A stretch of DNA of 64,000 nucleotides from assembly GCA_009792885.1 (NCBI GenBank), contig WMCF01000089.1:1787496-1851495 (forward strand). The letters run 5' to 3'. The notes beneath the pieces were generated by a model, which had not been told where the DNA came from, did no database searches, and saw only the letters and a list, made by a program, of their open reading frames with translations. This stretch comes from Eremophila alpestris peregrina (taxonomy: Eukaryota > Chordata > Aves > Passeriformes > Alaudidae). The position numbers were made by a program, and so were the translations under genes. This document shows positions 11,661-24,330 of this stretch, in pieces. Within the stretch, counting starts at the first letter, position 1. Each line of letters opens with the position of its first letter.

Positions 11661-13261
11661 CTCAACTTAGGAAAACAGGCAATGGAGCAGGATGACTTCA
11701 GAGTCAGCAAGATTTTGGAATGGATGATGTGTCTTACTTTCTCTGCCTTAAGCCTGGCTGCTAAGTTATTAGCTCTGCACAGAATCCTTCCATGGACAAT
11801 TTTTACAAGATTTCTTGAGTTCTCTGTGTAAGTGGGGCAGTTGTAGATACCTATGAATAGAAGATAGGAAATGCTGGTGATATACATTCCCTTCAGGAGG
11901 CTAGCCAGCTCAGTTTTTTTTAATTGAGTTATCTCAAACTCAGTCAAGAATAAGAATTGCTTGCCCTTTGGTAAGGAAATGTATTGTCAGGATGTGATGT
12001 AAGTATTCCTCCAGAAACAAATTTGAGATTGAAAGCTTGTGTCATAAGGTTGTGTTTTCTCACTAGACTCTGACTGAAGAAAGCTATTTTCAGAAAAACT
12101 ATTTAATATTCAGTCATTCAAAAGTAAAAAAATGTTTCCTCTAGACTGCAGCATTTCTTCAAAGAATTTTTTCATTACTCACTTATGTTTTGTTTGAAAT
12201 GAAAGAAAAAACAAAAAGGAAATCTTCAGTTCAAGTGAAAAAATACATAATTTCATTCAAAACACATTTTCGTGTCTTGGATGAAAGAAAAGTGTATTTC
12301 TTAACCTGGGCCATGGTATACATGATGAAAACAGAGCATTTGCAAAAAACCAAAAGCAAACTCCCAAAACATTAGCTTACATAGAAGAATATTTTACCTT
12401 TCCTCCTCAGAAAAATCTGTTAATTACACTAGTAGAAAACCTACTTCAACAGCAACAACAAAAAAATATAATTACATATGGAAAGTTACATAGAAAACAA
12501 AATGTAAGTTTTTCTCCTGTTTTTGTTCAGTCTTTGTTTGTTTTTTTTTGAAAAGAGAATGTGATATGAATGCTCAAGATAAAAAAAAAGAGAAAGCGGA
12601 ATGGAAAACACAGTTTTAGAACCTCAATATTTAAACTCTAAGGAATATCAATACAAATTCTTTAAAATAAATTAGATTTTATGATACAATCTAGTGACAT
12701 CTAATTTTTAATTTTATTAACAATATTTTAGTGGAAAATTTCCCAAGATATATTGGATAAACTAAAACTTTCACATAAAAATTTCAAATACTACATGTTG
12801 AGTCATCATATTTTGAAAATGAATATTTTTTGCTGAAGAGTGTTTTTATGTTGTTGACATTCTTATCAGACATTGAAAGGAAAAGCTTAAATGCTTTTTG
12901 TAGAGGTACATTCATCCTACTGCAGCTGTGTCCATTCTTGCCTCAAACTTTTTTTATAATAACTTGAAATATTCAGTTCACTAGAATAACAATTTTATTT
13001 TTGGGGGATTTTATTTCAATCATAATTTTCCATTATCCTGAGAATAGAAGTGTGGAGATGCAGTGAATCTGCATTGTAGCTATGAAGAATTGCTCGCATT
13101 CCCCTAGATGGAATTTATTTTAAGATTTATATATTTTCAATCTGGTAGAAATAGCTCTGGGAAACAGAAATTCTTAGAGACAATTGCGGGAGCACTGGCC
13201 CTTTTGTAAATGCAATGACAGGAATCTTCCTTTGTCAGCAAATTTTAAAAGCTGATCAAAA
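11661..13261. other. AT-rich DNA, nothing recognised
   Basis: No gene or repeat family recognised. Several A-rich runs occur between 12200 and 12600. Confidence 0.45.
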
Positions 13262-13475
13262 GTGGGGATTGTCCTGCTTTTCCCTGTGCTGGTGCATCGT
13301 TACCAAGTCCTGTGATCAGTTTTGGTCACCACAGTAAAAGATAAATATAAAGCTATTAGAAAGTGTCAAAAGGAGGCCTGCAAAGATTATAAAGGGTTCT
13401 AGAAGAGAATGTATATGGGGAAAAGGTGAGATCACTTGGCATGTTTAGCCTGGAAAAGAAGAGACTAAGAAGAAC
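13262..13475 (+). mobile_element. CR1 LINE fragment, old subfamily
   Basis: CR1 landmarks in order: 'ggggattgtcctgctttt' at 13264, 'gtcctgtgatcagttttggt' near 13307, 'aaagtgtcaaaaggaggcct' near 13361, 'aaagggttctagaagagaat' near 13391 and 'agcctggaaaagaagagact' near 13448. The 'cagttttggtcaccacagta' and 'ataaagctattagaaagtgt' phrases are shared with older CR1 subfamilies. Both ends are missing. Confidence 0.85.
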
Positions 13476-13706
13476 CTCCTAGCAGACTACTACTTCTCAT
13501 GAGTTCTACAAATTCTATGAATTCTTAGGATAAATAGTGATCAATATTACTGTCTTGTTTTAAAAATAATGATAAACATTTGTTGAGCTGCACAATTAAC
13601 AGCAGCTCATTTGCCTTGGCCAAATCCATTCATAGATTCATATTAAATAATTCATAATTAAATAATAGATATTAATAGTTAATATATTAAAATGCCTTGA
13701 TTTTCC

Positions 13707-14172
13707 TAGAATCATAGAATGACTGAATATCTTAATATGGAAGGCACCCACAAGGATCATTAAAGTCCCACTCCTGGCTCTGCACGGGAACATCAATAGT
13801 CACACCATGCTCCTGAGAGCATTGTCCAAGCATTTCTTGAACTCTTTCAGGCTTGGTGCTGTGGTCACTTCCCTGGGGAGCCTGTTTCAGCGCCCAGCCA
13901 CTCTCTGGGGGAAGAAAATTTTCCAGACGTCCAACCTAAATCTCTCCTGATGCAGCTTCAGGCCATTCCCTCGGGTCCTGTCGCTGTCACCTCCGAGAAG
14001 AGATCAGTGTTTGTTCCTCCTCTGCCTCTCACGAGGAAGTTGTAACTGCAGTGCAGTCTCTCCTCAGTCTCTTCCAGGCTGAACAGCTGGTCCTCATGTG
14101 GCTTCGCTTCAAGGGCCTCCCCCACCATCTTTGTTACCCTCCTTTGGATGCTCTCTGTCAGTTTTACACCCT
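13707..14172 (-). mobile_element. CR1 LINE, 5'-truncated 3' end
   Basis: The minus strand reads CR1 in the order coding end to 3' tip; on the plus strand it begins with the complementary tip 'agaatcatagaatgac' at 13707. Complement landmarks include 'ggggagcctgtttcagcgcc' near 13874, 'cttccaggctgaacagctgg' near 14070 and 'gttaccctcctttggatgct' near 14132. It is better preserved than the 13262 copy and still holds several CpG sites, which suggests a younger insertion. A 91-codon open frame on the same strand (13958-14233) lies inside the element and runs past its 5' edge into flanking DNA, so it is not a gene. Confidence 0.93.
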
Positions 14173-17100
14173 TTTTATATTGTGAGGAATGAAAGACATA
14201 TGACAGATGAGGATAGATGTCAAATAGCAACATGGCAAAGGTAACTCTGCTTACTTGAATTCATTTTTTCTAAACAGCTTTCTTGGGAACTCTATTCGAA
14301 AGCAAGGCTTTATTGAAAGGCAGTGGATATCAATTATGTAAAAGTTAATTTATTTTTATCTGGAGTAAGAAAAGAAAGCATTTGAGTAGTGGCTGTATTT
14401 GAGTATGAATTTGTTTATATTTACTAAAATTCTTCACATTACACAAGCACCTGACACCAATGAATATTCAGTGCTATGGAAAATCTACAGGTGGTTTTGT
14501 GAAATGAAAATTCCTCATTCCCTGTCTAATTCAAAGATTTCATTCCAAAGTTATGTATTTTTGAAATTAGCTAGAATATGAAAGGAATAAGGACACAAAT
14601 ATGAAGTATTAGATATTTCTGATTTTTTTAATAGCAAGGCGTTATATCTTTTCCTTGAGTGTGCATCTGTCTGATATTTGCAACTTAAGGTATTGCTGCT
14701 GTTTATAGGAATCCAATAGAGATTTACAGGAAGGTTAAGCAGCATCAGAAGGAAGAAAGAGCTATCAAAGTTAGCTCCTTAAAAGTCTTAATTACTGCTC
14801 CTTTATTGCTTAGAAAATCACTTGATTCATACAGCTTTGCTAAAAGAATTTAATAGGTTTTGCAAATGTAATTTCATATTTGATCTGGTTTTACCAATGA
14901 TATGTTCTTGTTGATAGCACAAAAATAATATTTTAGTCTGTTGCTGGATGAATTGACAGCTTTGCCTTTTAAAAGGCACGTATCAGTATCTGAGCAGAGC
15001 TCTAGACCTCCAGCTTAGCAACCTGTGATAGTGTTTTTAAACAATGTTTCACGGCACACTGATTAGCAAACAGCATGCACCAAAGGATTCTTAAGCTGGA
15101 AACCTGTTTGGCTCTGTGATGTGATGTACTTAAATTCTGCAGCATTTGCAAAGGGGAATCCAGCATTTTTATTTGGGAAATATATGAATGCTGAGCATAG
15201 GAAAAATACATTCTGGAGAAGAATATGGGGTAATTGAAGAATAGGTTCTAACTAGGACAGATAGATAAAGTATATGTGACATTTTTAAGAAAACATTTAC
15301 AAGATCTGAGTGAGGGTAAGAGACACAGTATTGACCGATGATTTTGACTGCCCAACCTGAAAATAGGACTGTTTGTTTCTCTAAGCAAAAATCACAAGTA
15401 AGTGAAAATTTATGATATAGCTGGCTGGAAATGTATAGACTTTGGTCTGTTTTTAATCTTCATGGGGTGTGGTGATCCTTAAGTAGTCTTTTAAACTGCT
15501 TTATTATTTTGTCTTCACATTAAAGCAAGACTCAGTTTGATAGCATCTAACCTAATAATTTACTTCCAAATTAAGGTTAAAACAAAAGCTTAATTACCTG
15601 CATAATAATATTATTGATGATCTACTTTACTGTTCTTGTTACAGTATTTCTGTAACAACACCTGGTGCAAGGTGATATTCCCAATTCTCTATTAAGAGGA
15701 TTGGCAGTGGTGGCATATCAATATTCACTTGTCCAGTCAAACATGAAATTTAACACCCACTAGCGAGGTGCAGTTCCATTCTGTGTTAACATGTCATTGG
15801 TACTAGCAAGTTTCCCCAGCCTCCCTTTTGCACCAAAATAGAAAAAGGGACTTGCAGAAATATCTACTGGTAGGAAATTTCTACTGTTTCTACTAGCAGA
15901 AAATATCCTGTGTCCCTAGGAATGTCTTTATTGGCTATTTCTAGAATACTTAAACTGCAGCTGTAGTCTATAACAAGATTAGTTGTATTCTAAATATGCG
16001 GACAATTTCCAGAAAAATAAACTTGAAATTGGCAACTTTTAATCTAACAAAAGTTTATGGAGTTTATTTCGACCATTTCATATTTCTCAGTGTTTTTTGT
16101 GACATGAAAACAAAAATAAGGACCCAAATATTCATAAATCATATATATATGAATGAGGTGTATCCTTTTTTAAACAGTCAAGACTGTGTTAATATTTTTT
16201 TGTGCAGTTGCATTACAGTAGGAGTTCTCCTCAGCTGGTTATCTATGGTGATTTCAAGTGCTTTTTACACCTGCTGTTTTTTGGACATTACCTAGCACTA
16301 TAGTTTGGAGGTCAGCTGTAATCCCCATTTCTTTATAATTTTTTACCAGAATGCCAGTGGTACCAAGTCCATTGTGCCAGAAGTCCTGCCTGTCTTGCTG
16401 AAATTGCTGTGGGATTTTCTTGACAAATTATTTCTGACACAGAGAAGAATAAACTGTGGCTGTTGAGGTATAAGGGAGTCCATTACTCCATATTTCTGAC
16501 AATGTTCTCTTCCAAAGGGTGAGACAATGGTTAACAGAAATGGAAATCAAAATTCCTGTACTGTAGTTCTCTTTTTTCCAGCCACTACAGCCTCTGATAA
16601 GCTGACTCAGATTTCTTGGCTGTTAGGCTGTTTGGAGAATAACTGCTTTAAATATAGGATAGTAATTGTCTTACTTCCAAACTCACCAAAGTGTTTTCTG
16701 AAACTTTTTTTTTTCCAATTAATGATAGCAATCTATTGTGAATTATTGCAATCTGTGTTACTGCTTGTGAGAGTTACTAATTTGACAGTAGCAAGTAGCT
16801 GTAGATGAACACCTCTAATCTCGATGAAGACAAGGAATTGTGTCACACTACCTTTTGATATCAAAACATGATGGTGCAGTGTCTTCACCAGTGTACAAAA
16901 CTGAAGATCAAATACTTTTGACTAATGTAAAGAGAGTCTATCTAGTCTATCTGGCAACTGTGCTTCAAAACACCATAAACATGTAAAGGAATATCCACAG
17001 AAGTAATTTTTTTGAAGAGAAAGTAACTTATGTTGTTGTGTAATTCTTATGTAATATGCTTTGAGAGACCAGATACAACAATTCATTACTCCAATTTTGT

Positions 17101-18171
17101 CTCATTCCAGCTCCATTGACATTAACAGAATTGAACTGGTGCCCATGTGGAATGTAAAAGTAAATCAGATGTTCTACTTTAATTTTTCCTCTTTGGTTTT
17201 ACATTTTTTTAAATTCTTCTTAAGTCAATGTCAAAAGCCTGCTGGGAGCAGAAGCATATTAGACACTTGACTTTTTTCTTTCACTGAAATCGTCAGCTTC
17301 AGCACAAAGTTAATCTGCAGAGAGAAAGCATTTCCCAACAAGTATTCCTCAGTCTTTTCCTCATCTCCTGTAATGCGTTGGTTTGGGTTTTTTTTTCAAA
17401 ATGTGTAGCACATCCATTTGAATTTGAGTATAAAAATACACAAGAAGTGATACTAAAATGCAAGCTTTTAAAGAAGAAACTTGGGTATAATATCTAGCAT
17501 TAAAGATAGACTTTCCATTTCTTGAAAACACTTTCTACTCTGCAATATGTTCTTTATACATTCCCACAGCTATTTGTTTTCTGCATTTTGTCAGCAATTT
17601 ACTCTTTGCTAGGTGTTATACTTTAGTTTCTGTGGAAAGTTTGGACCTGTTCAGAGGAAACTGCAATATGTGATGGCCAATTCTCTAGCATATTGCTTTA
17701 GCACAGGTAGTAGGGAAGTTTGGCTATAAATGTGAAGAAAAAGCAGTTGGAATTCTTTCGCATGAGAGATATTACTGTAAAAAATAAAGAAAATTATTTT
17801 GAAACCTTTCCAAAATAAGGAGCTCTTTTTTTCCTATGTATTCTGAAGGTATGACTTGCAGAACTGGAACTGAAATCATTAGGTTGTTGGTCTTGCACCA
17901 CTTAAAGGAAATAAATAAACATCTAAGATAAACATGCACATTGGAAGGTATTTAAAACAAATATTTAATATTCTAGGTAAATCCATTATTTATTCACTGC
18001 TTTGGTCTGTACAAAGAAGACTGAAAGAATAAGTAATGTGGTGAGAATCCAGGAGATAAAACTAAGACATATTTTACAGAATGCTGAACTAAAACACTAG
18101 CATTAAGATTTAGTTCAGAGAAGAAGGAGCCTGAAAGTTCATGAGTGACTTAACCTGGGAGAGGTTGAGAA
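14173..18171. other. AT-rich DNA, nothing recognised
   Basis: Four kilobases with no recognisable gene, RNA or repeat family. Two open frames of 93-99 codons (15996-16295 and 16527-16808, +) are hydrophobic and Phe/Ile/Cys-rich, as expected from T-rich DNA read in frame, and show no domain. Confidence 0.4.
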
Positions 18172-18328
18172 TGTAGTTTAAAAGGAACTAGCAGTAGGAC
18201 CAATATGGGAGAGAGGGAACTGCACCCACCCCAAGCTAAGGGGGTGTGGGGTGCAGCTCTTCTCCCCTCCTGCCATTGGTTCCTAGGCTAGGCTCCGCCT
18301 GGGATGTATCTTCCCCCTGGATGTACCC

Positions 18329-18335
18329 TATAAAT
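18329..18335 (+). promoter_or_regulatory. TATA box of the LTR
   Basis: TATAAAT inside 'taccctataaattctg', 78 bp before an AATAAA. The spacing fits the promoter-to-poly(A) distance of a short-R retroviral LTR. Confidence 0.55.
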
Positions 18336-18406
18336 TCTGTAAACCCACGTTGTTACTTGTTCTTGGTCTGGCAGCATCTGGAAAGCTGCATGGTGCCTTT
18401 TGTTTT

Positions 18407-18412
18407 AATAAA
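18407..18412 (+). terminator. AATAAA poly(A) signal of the LTR
   Basis: Canonical AATAAA in 'tgttttaataaagcctag', downstream of the LTR TATA box. A long CpG-rich stretch follows. Confidence 0.6.
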
Positions 18413-18726
18413 GCCTAGATGACCCTGGACAAGAACCCGTCTCGATTTATCCCGATGCTGACCCGGTGGGTGTTTGGCCAGAGACCAGAGCTTAAAAGAT
18501 CCCGGACCCTTGTAGCTAAGCCCGGCAACAGGGCGGCGGCGGCGGCTGCAGCAACCACGTGGCGAAGCCAGCAGCTGAGCAGGGTCGCCGTGGTGACCAC
18601 GCCGCCAGCCCGGGAATTCCCCCCGCGCCGCAGCCGCTAGTGAGGCAGCGAGCTGCCCATGTGGCCAAGCCGGCAGCCGAGACGGGCTGCAGCGCGGGGA
18701 CCGCGCCGCCGGGACGGGCAGCTACA

Positions 18727-19757
18727 GACCAAAATCTTTTTTTCTCCATTTTAAGAAAGTTTTGCCTTTTGCAAAGTTAAAGGCAGATGCACCAACTGGA
18801 TGAGACTTCACAACCTACTGAACTTCAAGCGCACTGAAGTATCAGCTTTGTGTGTTTTATCCCCTAGGGCACTCATTATTACAAGGTAAGACAGGGAGGT
18901 TGCATCTTTCTTATGCAGATATTCTCAGGAGGTGGAACCTCTGTTCAAAAAACAGAAGCCAGTTGAGGATTTCATAAGGCTGTCAGGGTCATTAGGAACT
19001 CGATTTGTTCTCTGTACCTCTGACTGAGTATGGACAGGTAGGACAAAGAATTGATAGTTTTTATTCTTAGTCCACATCTTGAAATCTGAGGGTGAGTCTG
19101 AGGGTGGCCCATGTTTCCCTCCTTTCTCTCCTTCACTGCACATGTTCCATGTCATGTTATAGGATTACTTTTGTATAAATGCAGAAGGCTTTAGTGCTCA
19201 CACCTGCTGTTAACTAGAGGACATGATCAGCATGACCCACCTGCAAAAGGAGACAGTACAAGGGTAGGTGGGACTGAGGAGGAATAATAATGACAAGATG
19301 AATCAAATCAATGAATTTTTTGCAGGTCAGCTGCTTTGTACTTATGTCCTACTTGATGTAATACTTGTTTCATAAAAAGTTATTTTCGTGGATTACTTAT
19401 AATCAGGAAAATTATTTAGCCATCAGAGGCAATATGTTTCAAATGAAGACAGTAAGTCTGTTTAGACAGACAAGCCCTTCAGTGACTGAACTGTGTTGAA
19501 ATTAAGGCTCGAAAAAAACGAAACAAGACAAAACAAAAAACCTAGAAAAGCTGTCATTCTGACCCTATCTGTATCTTTTCGTACACTGAGCACATCCAGG
19601 TGTCAGGCTATAGATTGAAGTTAATGATTCATTTTTCTGTCTATCTCTGCTAAATATTTTTGAAAAAGAGAAAAAAACCTAAACCAAAACTTTAAGCAAA
19701 CTAAAAGTTTATAAGTTCTCAGAAGCAGATTGCAAAGATTTCCTACTTACAAAACTG
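18727..19757. other. Unique DNA, nothing recognised
   Basis: No gene or repeat family recognised. The sequence is less AT-rich than the surrounding desert up to about 19250. Confidence 0.4.
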
Positions 19758-20481
19758 CAGAATCCTAAAGAAATAGAGCTGTTTGGGTTGGAAGGGATAT
19801 GATCATTTAGTTCAAACTCCCCTGCCATGGGCAGGGACACCTTCCACTAGATCAGATTGTACAGAGCTCTGTCCTTGACACTTTCAGGGAAGGTGCACTC
19901 ACAGTTTCTCTGGGCAACTTGTCCCAATGTCTCAGCACTCTCATAGTGAACTGTATCATCCTTATAACTAATCTGAATCTTCCCTCTTCCAATTTAAAGC
20001 TATTCCCCTCCTGTCTCATCACTGCTTTTCTGTAGGCCCCATTTAGTCACTGGAAGGTTTGATAAGGTTTCCCCAAAGCTCTCTCCCCTTCAGGCTGAAC
20101 AGCCTCAATTCTCTCAGCCTGTCCTCAGATGAGAGATGCTCCACCCCCTTGATCAACTTAGTGTCTTTTTTTCCTGACTGGATCCCACAAGTCCATATCT
20201 TTCTTGTGTTGTGGGCCCAGCACTAGAAACAATATTCCAGGTGGGATCTCACAAGAGTAGAATAGAGGAACAGAATGAGCACCCTCTCCCTCCTGCTCAT
20301 GCTGCTTTCGCTGTGGCCCAGGACATAGCTGGTTTTTTAGGTGTTGGTGCAAGGTTGAAATTGGGATTACTGTCTACCAACACTACAAGTGCTTCTCCTT
20401 AGGGCTGCCCTCTTGTCATTCTCTGCCCAGCCTGAACTTGTGCCTGGGATTGCCCTGACCCACGTGCTGGATCTTGTACTT
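19758..20481 (-). mobile_element. CR1 LINE, 5'-truncated, ~720 bp
   Basis: The minus-strand CR1 has its 3' end at 19758 ('cagaatcctaaag', followed by 'gtttgggttggaagggata'). Plus-strand complement landmarks include 'tgccatgggcagggacacct' near 19824, 'ccccttcaggctgaacagcc' near 20085, 'ttcttgtgttgtgggcccag' near 20201, 'attccaggtgggatctcaca' near 20233 and 'ctctgcccagcctgaacttg' near 20421. The 'gcccagcac...attccaggtggg' part places it in a longer-tailed CR1 subfamily than the copy at 13707. Open frames overlapping it are non-functional. Confidence 0.93.
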
Positions 20482-22892
20482 GTTTTTCTAACTTTATGTA
20501 CTTTCCAAAGGTAGATTTAGAAGAAGCAGCAAGGAAAAACTGCAAAAGCAGCAAGCATATGTTATTGAACTGGTAGCAAAAAACAATACATAGATAATAT
20601 TCTAATTATCATGTTTAAAATAAAATTTTTGAATGCTACAATTTCCAGTCATATTATTGACTTTTTTTATTCCCATGAGATACCCAGCTGTTCCATGTAT
20701 TGGATATCTAACATGTATGTTCTCTCATGTTGCATAATAATTAGTTCTGGTTACATCAAACTTTAATTGGTGAGCCAACACTTCCTTGCTTTCTGTGTCA
20801 GCTTTATCGGTCCATAGATTTCAATCCCTAAAACACTAAATAAAGCATTTATGGTCTATTAAGTTCCCTTCAGTCTTTTATTTTTTCTGATAATTATTTT
20901 AAAAAATTGCTTCCAGAATAAGTTTCCTCATATAATTTCATTAAAGCAGTTATACATTTGCAGTTATACTATATAATTAATGTTACATAAAATTACTTTT
21001 TTTTTTTCAGAAGCGAGATAAGGCATAAGAGAGAGTTCCAAAAGTAAGAGGCTCATCCCTGCATTGGCAATGCAACAGAAAAAGATACTAACATTAGGAT
21101 AAAAAACCACTATTTATCTAGCTCTCAGTAAATAACTTGGAACTGCTTCTGTCTGTGAATGGGGATTTTTCCCATATGATAGGTCTTTGATTGATCCTTC
21201 AGTGAGTGTCCAGTAGCTAAAACTAATTCAGCAGCAATATGTTAAGGTCTTCATTCCACATGAAGATACCTAATTTTGTCGATGGTAGAGGATCTCACCT
21301 GGGAAATTTCTCTCAAGTTCTGTTTCAGTTGGTCAACAGGATGAAAACCTACCAACTTAAAAAGAGAGGAGAAATACATGTTTCATTTATTTCACCTGAT
21401 CATAAGCTGTCTGTATCGCAGTCTGGCTCACTGCGATTCCAGGTCCGGTTCAGCCAGGGGAGCGTGGTGAAAATAGAGGGGCATGAACAATGGAGTGCCT
21501 GAAAAGCAAAACTGTAATGGTGGTAAAATAACAACCTGGAGACTGCATGGTCTGAGGGGCAGCATCCAAAGACCTGGAGGCAGGGCTAACAACAATATAT
21601 AAGATTACCTGAGGCCAGGGGTCCAGTCCTGAATGTTGGATAGGGACATGACTTTATATTTCATAGGTCCTGAACCAACAGAGGACCAGAACTAGAGACA
21701 TGACCTATTTTTGCATGATGTTGCTAGCATCCTAATGTTCATATCCTGCCTCCCATGGTCTGAAGTTTATGGTTTCTGCATGAGCTACCTGGGCCAAACT
21801 ATTATCCATCCCAGCTAGCTTGGTTCCCACATTTTTGTACTTACCCCTCATACCTGTTCAGTCAGCACAGGCAGCTACTTTTGGGACTGCAGTTCAGTTC
21901 TTAGAAAATTCAAAAGGAAAATGTTCTAGAAACGATGACATTATTCTGGATATAAACCAAACCCTATTTTATGTTAGGATTCAGAGAATGTCACTGTTCT
22001 TCCAGTTCATTCTACACTAGCAGGGCCAATGACTGTGTGAAGTGACAGCCAGAGTTGTTGACATATTACCTATGCTTTAAAATGCCCCTTTAGACCTTGT
22101 ATGTCAGGTACAGATATCTCACAATGAAAGGAGCAATAAAAATAACCTTGTTCTCACATTCGTTTTAATGTAGAACCTATTTTAGAAATCGTACAAGAGC
22201 AAGTCAACACAGGAAAGGGGGGTTTGAAGAATAAAAAACATGATCAGACTTCTAGAAAGACAGCTGAGAGTGGAGTCTAGCTCTGCCTGCATCAAACACT
22301 TATTCTGCTGGTTATGACAGTGTATTTCATCTTGCAATCAACATTTGCCTTGTACTTTACAAACTAAAAAAATCACTGGATGCAAATCAAATAGTCATGC
22401 AAAAAATTCCGATGCAAACATATCCTTACATCAAACCCTTATCCATTTTCCAGGGGATAAAGTACAGCTCCATTAATTTATATGTAATTTAATCCTGACA
22501 TAGAATCAAAAACTGTAGCATAATTACTGAGGAGGCATAAGTGAAATTAATTCCCTTTTGTATTGAGTTGTATTACCACATGTACCCTTTTGGTTTTTTT
22601 TCTCCAATTGCTACCACAGTAAGTTGCACCCAAAACTGAGACATGTGTGGTGCAGAATGTATTTTAGTTACCATATTATTAGCGTAAATAAAAAAAGAGA
22701 GGTAAAATTCTTAGGAGATATGGCAGGAAACCCAATAGTACATAGAGATGATCAGGTGGGAATGCAAGTCTGTGATTTAATTTGGAATGTCTAATGACCA
22801 ATGACATATTTGATTCAAAGAAATGGTTACAGAAGCTTCAGAGCTGCTAAAAGGCTTTTTTGTATTTTAACATTCTTGTATTTGCAGTCTGT
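20482..22892. other. Mixed-composition DNA, no recognised element
   Basis: The 21240-21890 part is less AT-rich than its surroundings and contains an 87-codon open frame (21239-21502, +) that I cannot assign. No LTR ends or CR1 landmarks were seen. It may be an old, unrecognised repeat. Confidence 0.4.
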
Positions 22893-23040
22893 CCTGGTTT
22901 AGGAAGGGAGACTCAACACTTTCCCATTTAATATTTTCTTCTGTTTTCTTAAGATTGTTTAGTTTACCCATTAATATCTCATACAACTTTAGTGAAATCA
23001 TAAAAAATCTAAAGCCTTCAGAGGCAGAACTGGGAAAATA

Positions 23041-23090
23041 TTACATTATATGATATTATTATATAATATTATATAATATCATATTTATAT
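23041..23090. repeat. AT-rich imperfect palindrome
   Basis: An 11-bp perfect arm, tatgatattat (23049-23059) and ataatatcata (23073-23083), encloses a 13-bp ATAAT-rich centre, and neighbouring TATAATATT units extend the self-complementarity. Such AT palindromes can extrude as cruciforms and are often unstable in length. Confidence 0.7.
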
Positions 23091-23757
23091 GATGGCAAAT
23101 ATGCATATAACCTTGTACCAACTTCCAGGCTAAATTTGGTTGAGATGAATTATGCAACCATAAGACAAAAGAAAATTTTTTCCCACAACATTTCTTGATA
23201 AAAAGACAAAACAAACTTAGCAAAATCAAATAATCCATAAAATATATTGACTAATATTTAGTCTCCCAATAAGGCACTTGTGATGAAACCACAAGCAAAC
23301 TGCAAACATTAATAAACTAATAATATCAGCAATTATGATGGCAATTGAAAGTTCTGTTGGTCCCACACAGTTCATCTGTTGGCAGGTTCCTATATAAAGA
23401 AAAGTGAAAATTTGGCGTAATACATACCCATTATAAAAAGGAAGGAAAAATTTCTTGTCTGGTATAATGCTACTAAAACAGTGACTTCAGTTTGAAATGT
23501 TGGCACCCCTGTATCCATCACAAAACTAACCCAGAAACTTAAAAGTGCCTAAGACAAAAATGATTATTGCATCTTCATGGTTCTCTCTGAGCCTTTTTCT
23601 TGTAAATCTGATGACAATTCTGCCTCTCTGCCTCTGATCTCCTGTGGTGGGGCGCTGCATTCCCAGAAAAAGAAAACAATACAATCTTCCTGACACATTG
23701 CTCCTTAGTGAATCAAGATTTTTATCTGCGTGAACTTGATATCTCTTAGGTGTAGTT

Positions 23758-24330
23758 TCAACTTCTATTACACAAAGTACTCGTTGTTTCCCTCATATTT
23801 TCAGGGGCGTCCCCTCTGCCTAATTTCATGTCTGGACGGAGTGATGCTGCCTGCAAAAATTTGACAAGCACTGCAGTTTGTGAATCAGGGAGTGCTTTAA
23901 CTGCTTGAACTGGGTTTCTTTTTGGGTTTTTAACACACTTCTGGTTCTCATCCAGGAGCCATAAATTAACCTTATCAGTTTGACAGATAACCCTTGTTTC
24001 ACTTGCGCCAGTGATTTTAACTCTTTGCTGTCTGGCATCCCTCTGCATTAATATTGACTGGATTTCAATCTTGGCTGATTTATGATCAGATTTTGATCTT
24101 GGAAGCTGTATACGGCACCATTTCAGTAGTATTTTGCTAACCCAGGCAGTCATTTGTTGTTTGTTTTAATTAAGGGTTGACATGCTACTTTCTCATCATC
24201 AGATGTCAATGAAAATGTTCCATTTTGCTCTATATCAGAACAAGAGACTTGTTCATCTAGTCTCAACTCTTCCACTGAGTGCAGGAGAAGGTCTGAATTA
24301 CTAGACCCTGTTTCAGAAATGTTTTATGGG
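23758..24330 (-). pseudogene. Decayed ERV internal coding remnant (tentative)
   Basis: The minus strand carries a 131-codon open frame (24153 to 23758) in DNA where long frames are rare. Directly upstream, to about 24330, another frame is open for ~50 codons, rich in Glu/Asp/Ser and with an acidic 'LTSDDEK' patch, before a stop. The frames are hydrophilic and Lys/Gln-rich, unlike chance frames in T-rich DNA. The remnant lies on the same strand as, and about 550 bp downstream of, the LTR at 24884-25420, where the leader and gag of a provirus would be. I see no capsid major homology region, zinc knuckle, protease or reverse-transcriptase motif, so gag is inferred from position and composition only. 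A decayed host pseudogene is the alternative. Confidence 0.35.

Larger units (their letters stand above)
18172..18726 (+). mobile_element. Candidate LTR of an ERV, CpG-rich 3' part
   Basis: Read on the plus strand, the element runs TGTAG...CTACA, a 5-bp terminal inverted repeat. It contains a CCAAT-type 'ccattggttcc' near 18272, a TATA box (TATAAAT, 18329-18335) and AATAAA (18407-18412) about 78 bp further on, which is the U3-R order of an LTR. After the poly(A) signal the sequence becomes very GC- and CpG-rich for about 250 bp, including a (GCG)n run near 18533 and 'cgcgccgccgggacggg' near 18702. I found no matching target duplication next to these ends and no polypurine tract or primer-binding site, so the limits are uncertain and the GC-rich part might be a separate sequence captured beside a shorter LTR. 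Confidence 0.6.

Noticed and set aside
11597..11947. 116-codon minus-strand frame with a poly-tyrosine end
   Set aside because: The poly-Tyr is the (AAT)n microsatellite read on the other strand. The rest has no domain.
18415..18780. Ala/Pro/Arg-rich frames on both strands near 18.5 kb
   Set aside because: GC-rich DNA lacks stops in most frames. The frames overlap one another in the LTR and show no domain.
22892..22960. 'tgtcctggttta' as the edge of a further LTR
   Set aside because: Only the first dozen or so bases match an LTR terminus, and neither a body nor a second end was found.
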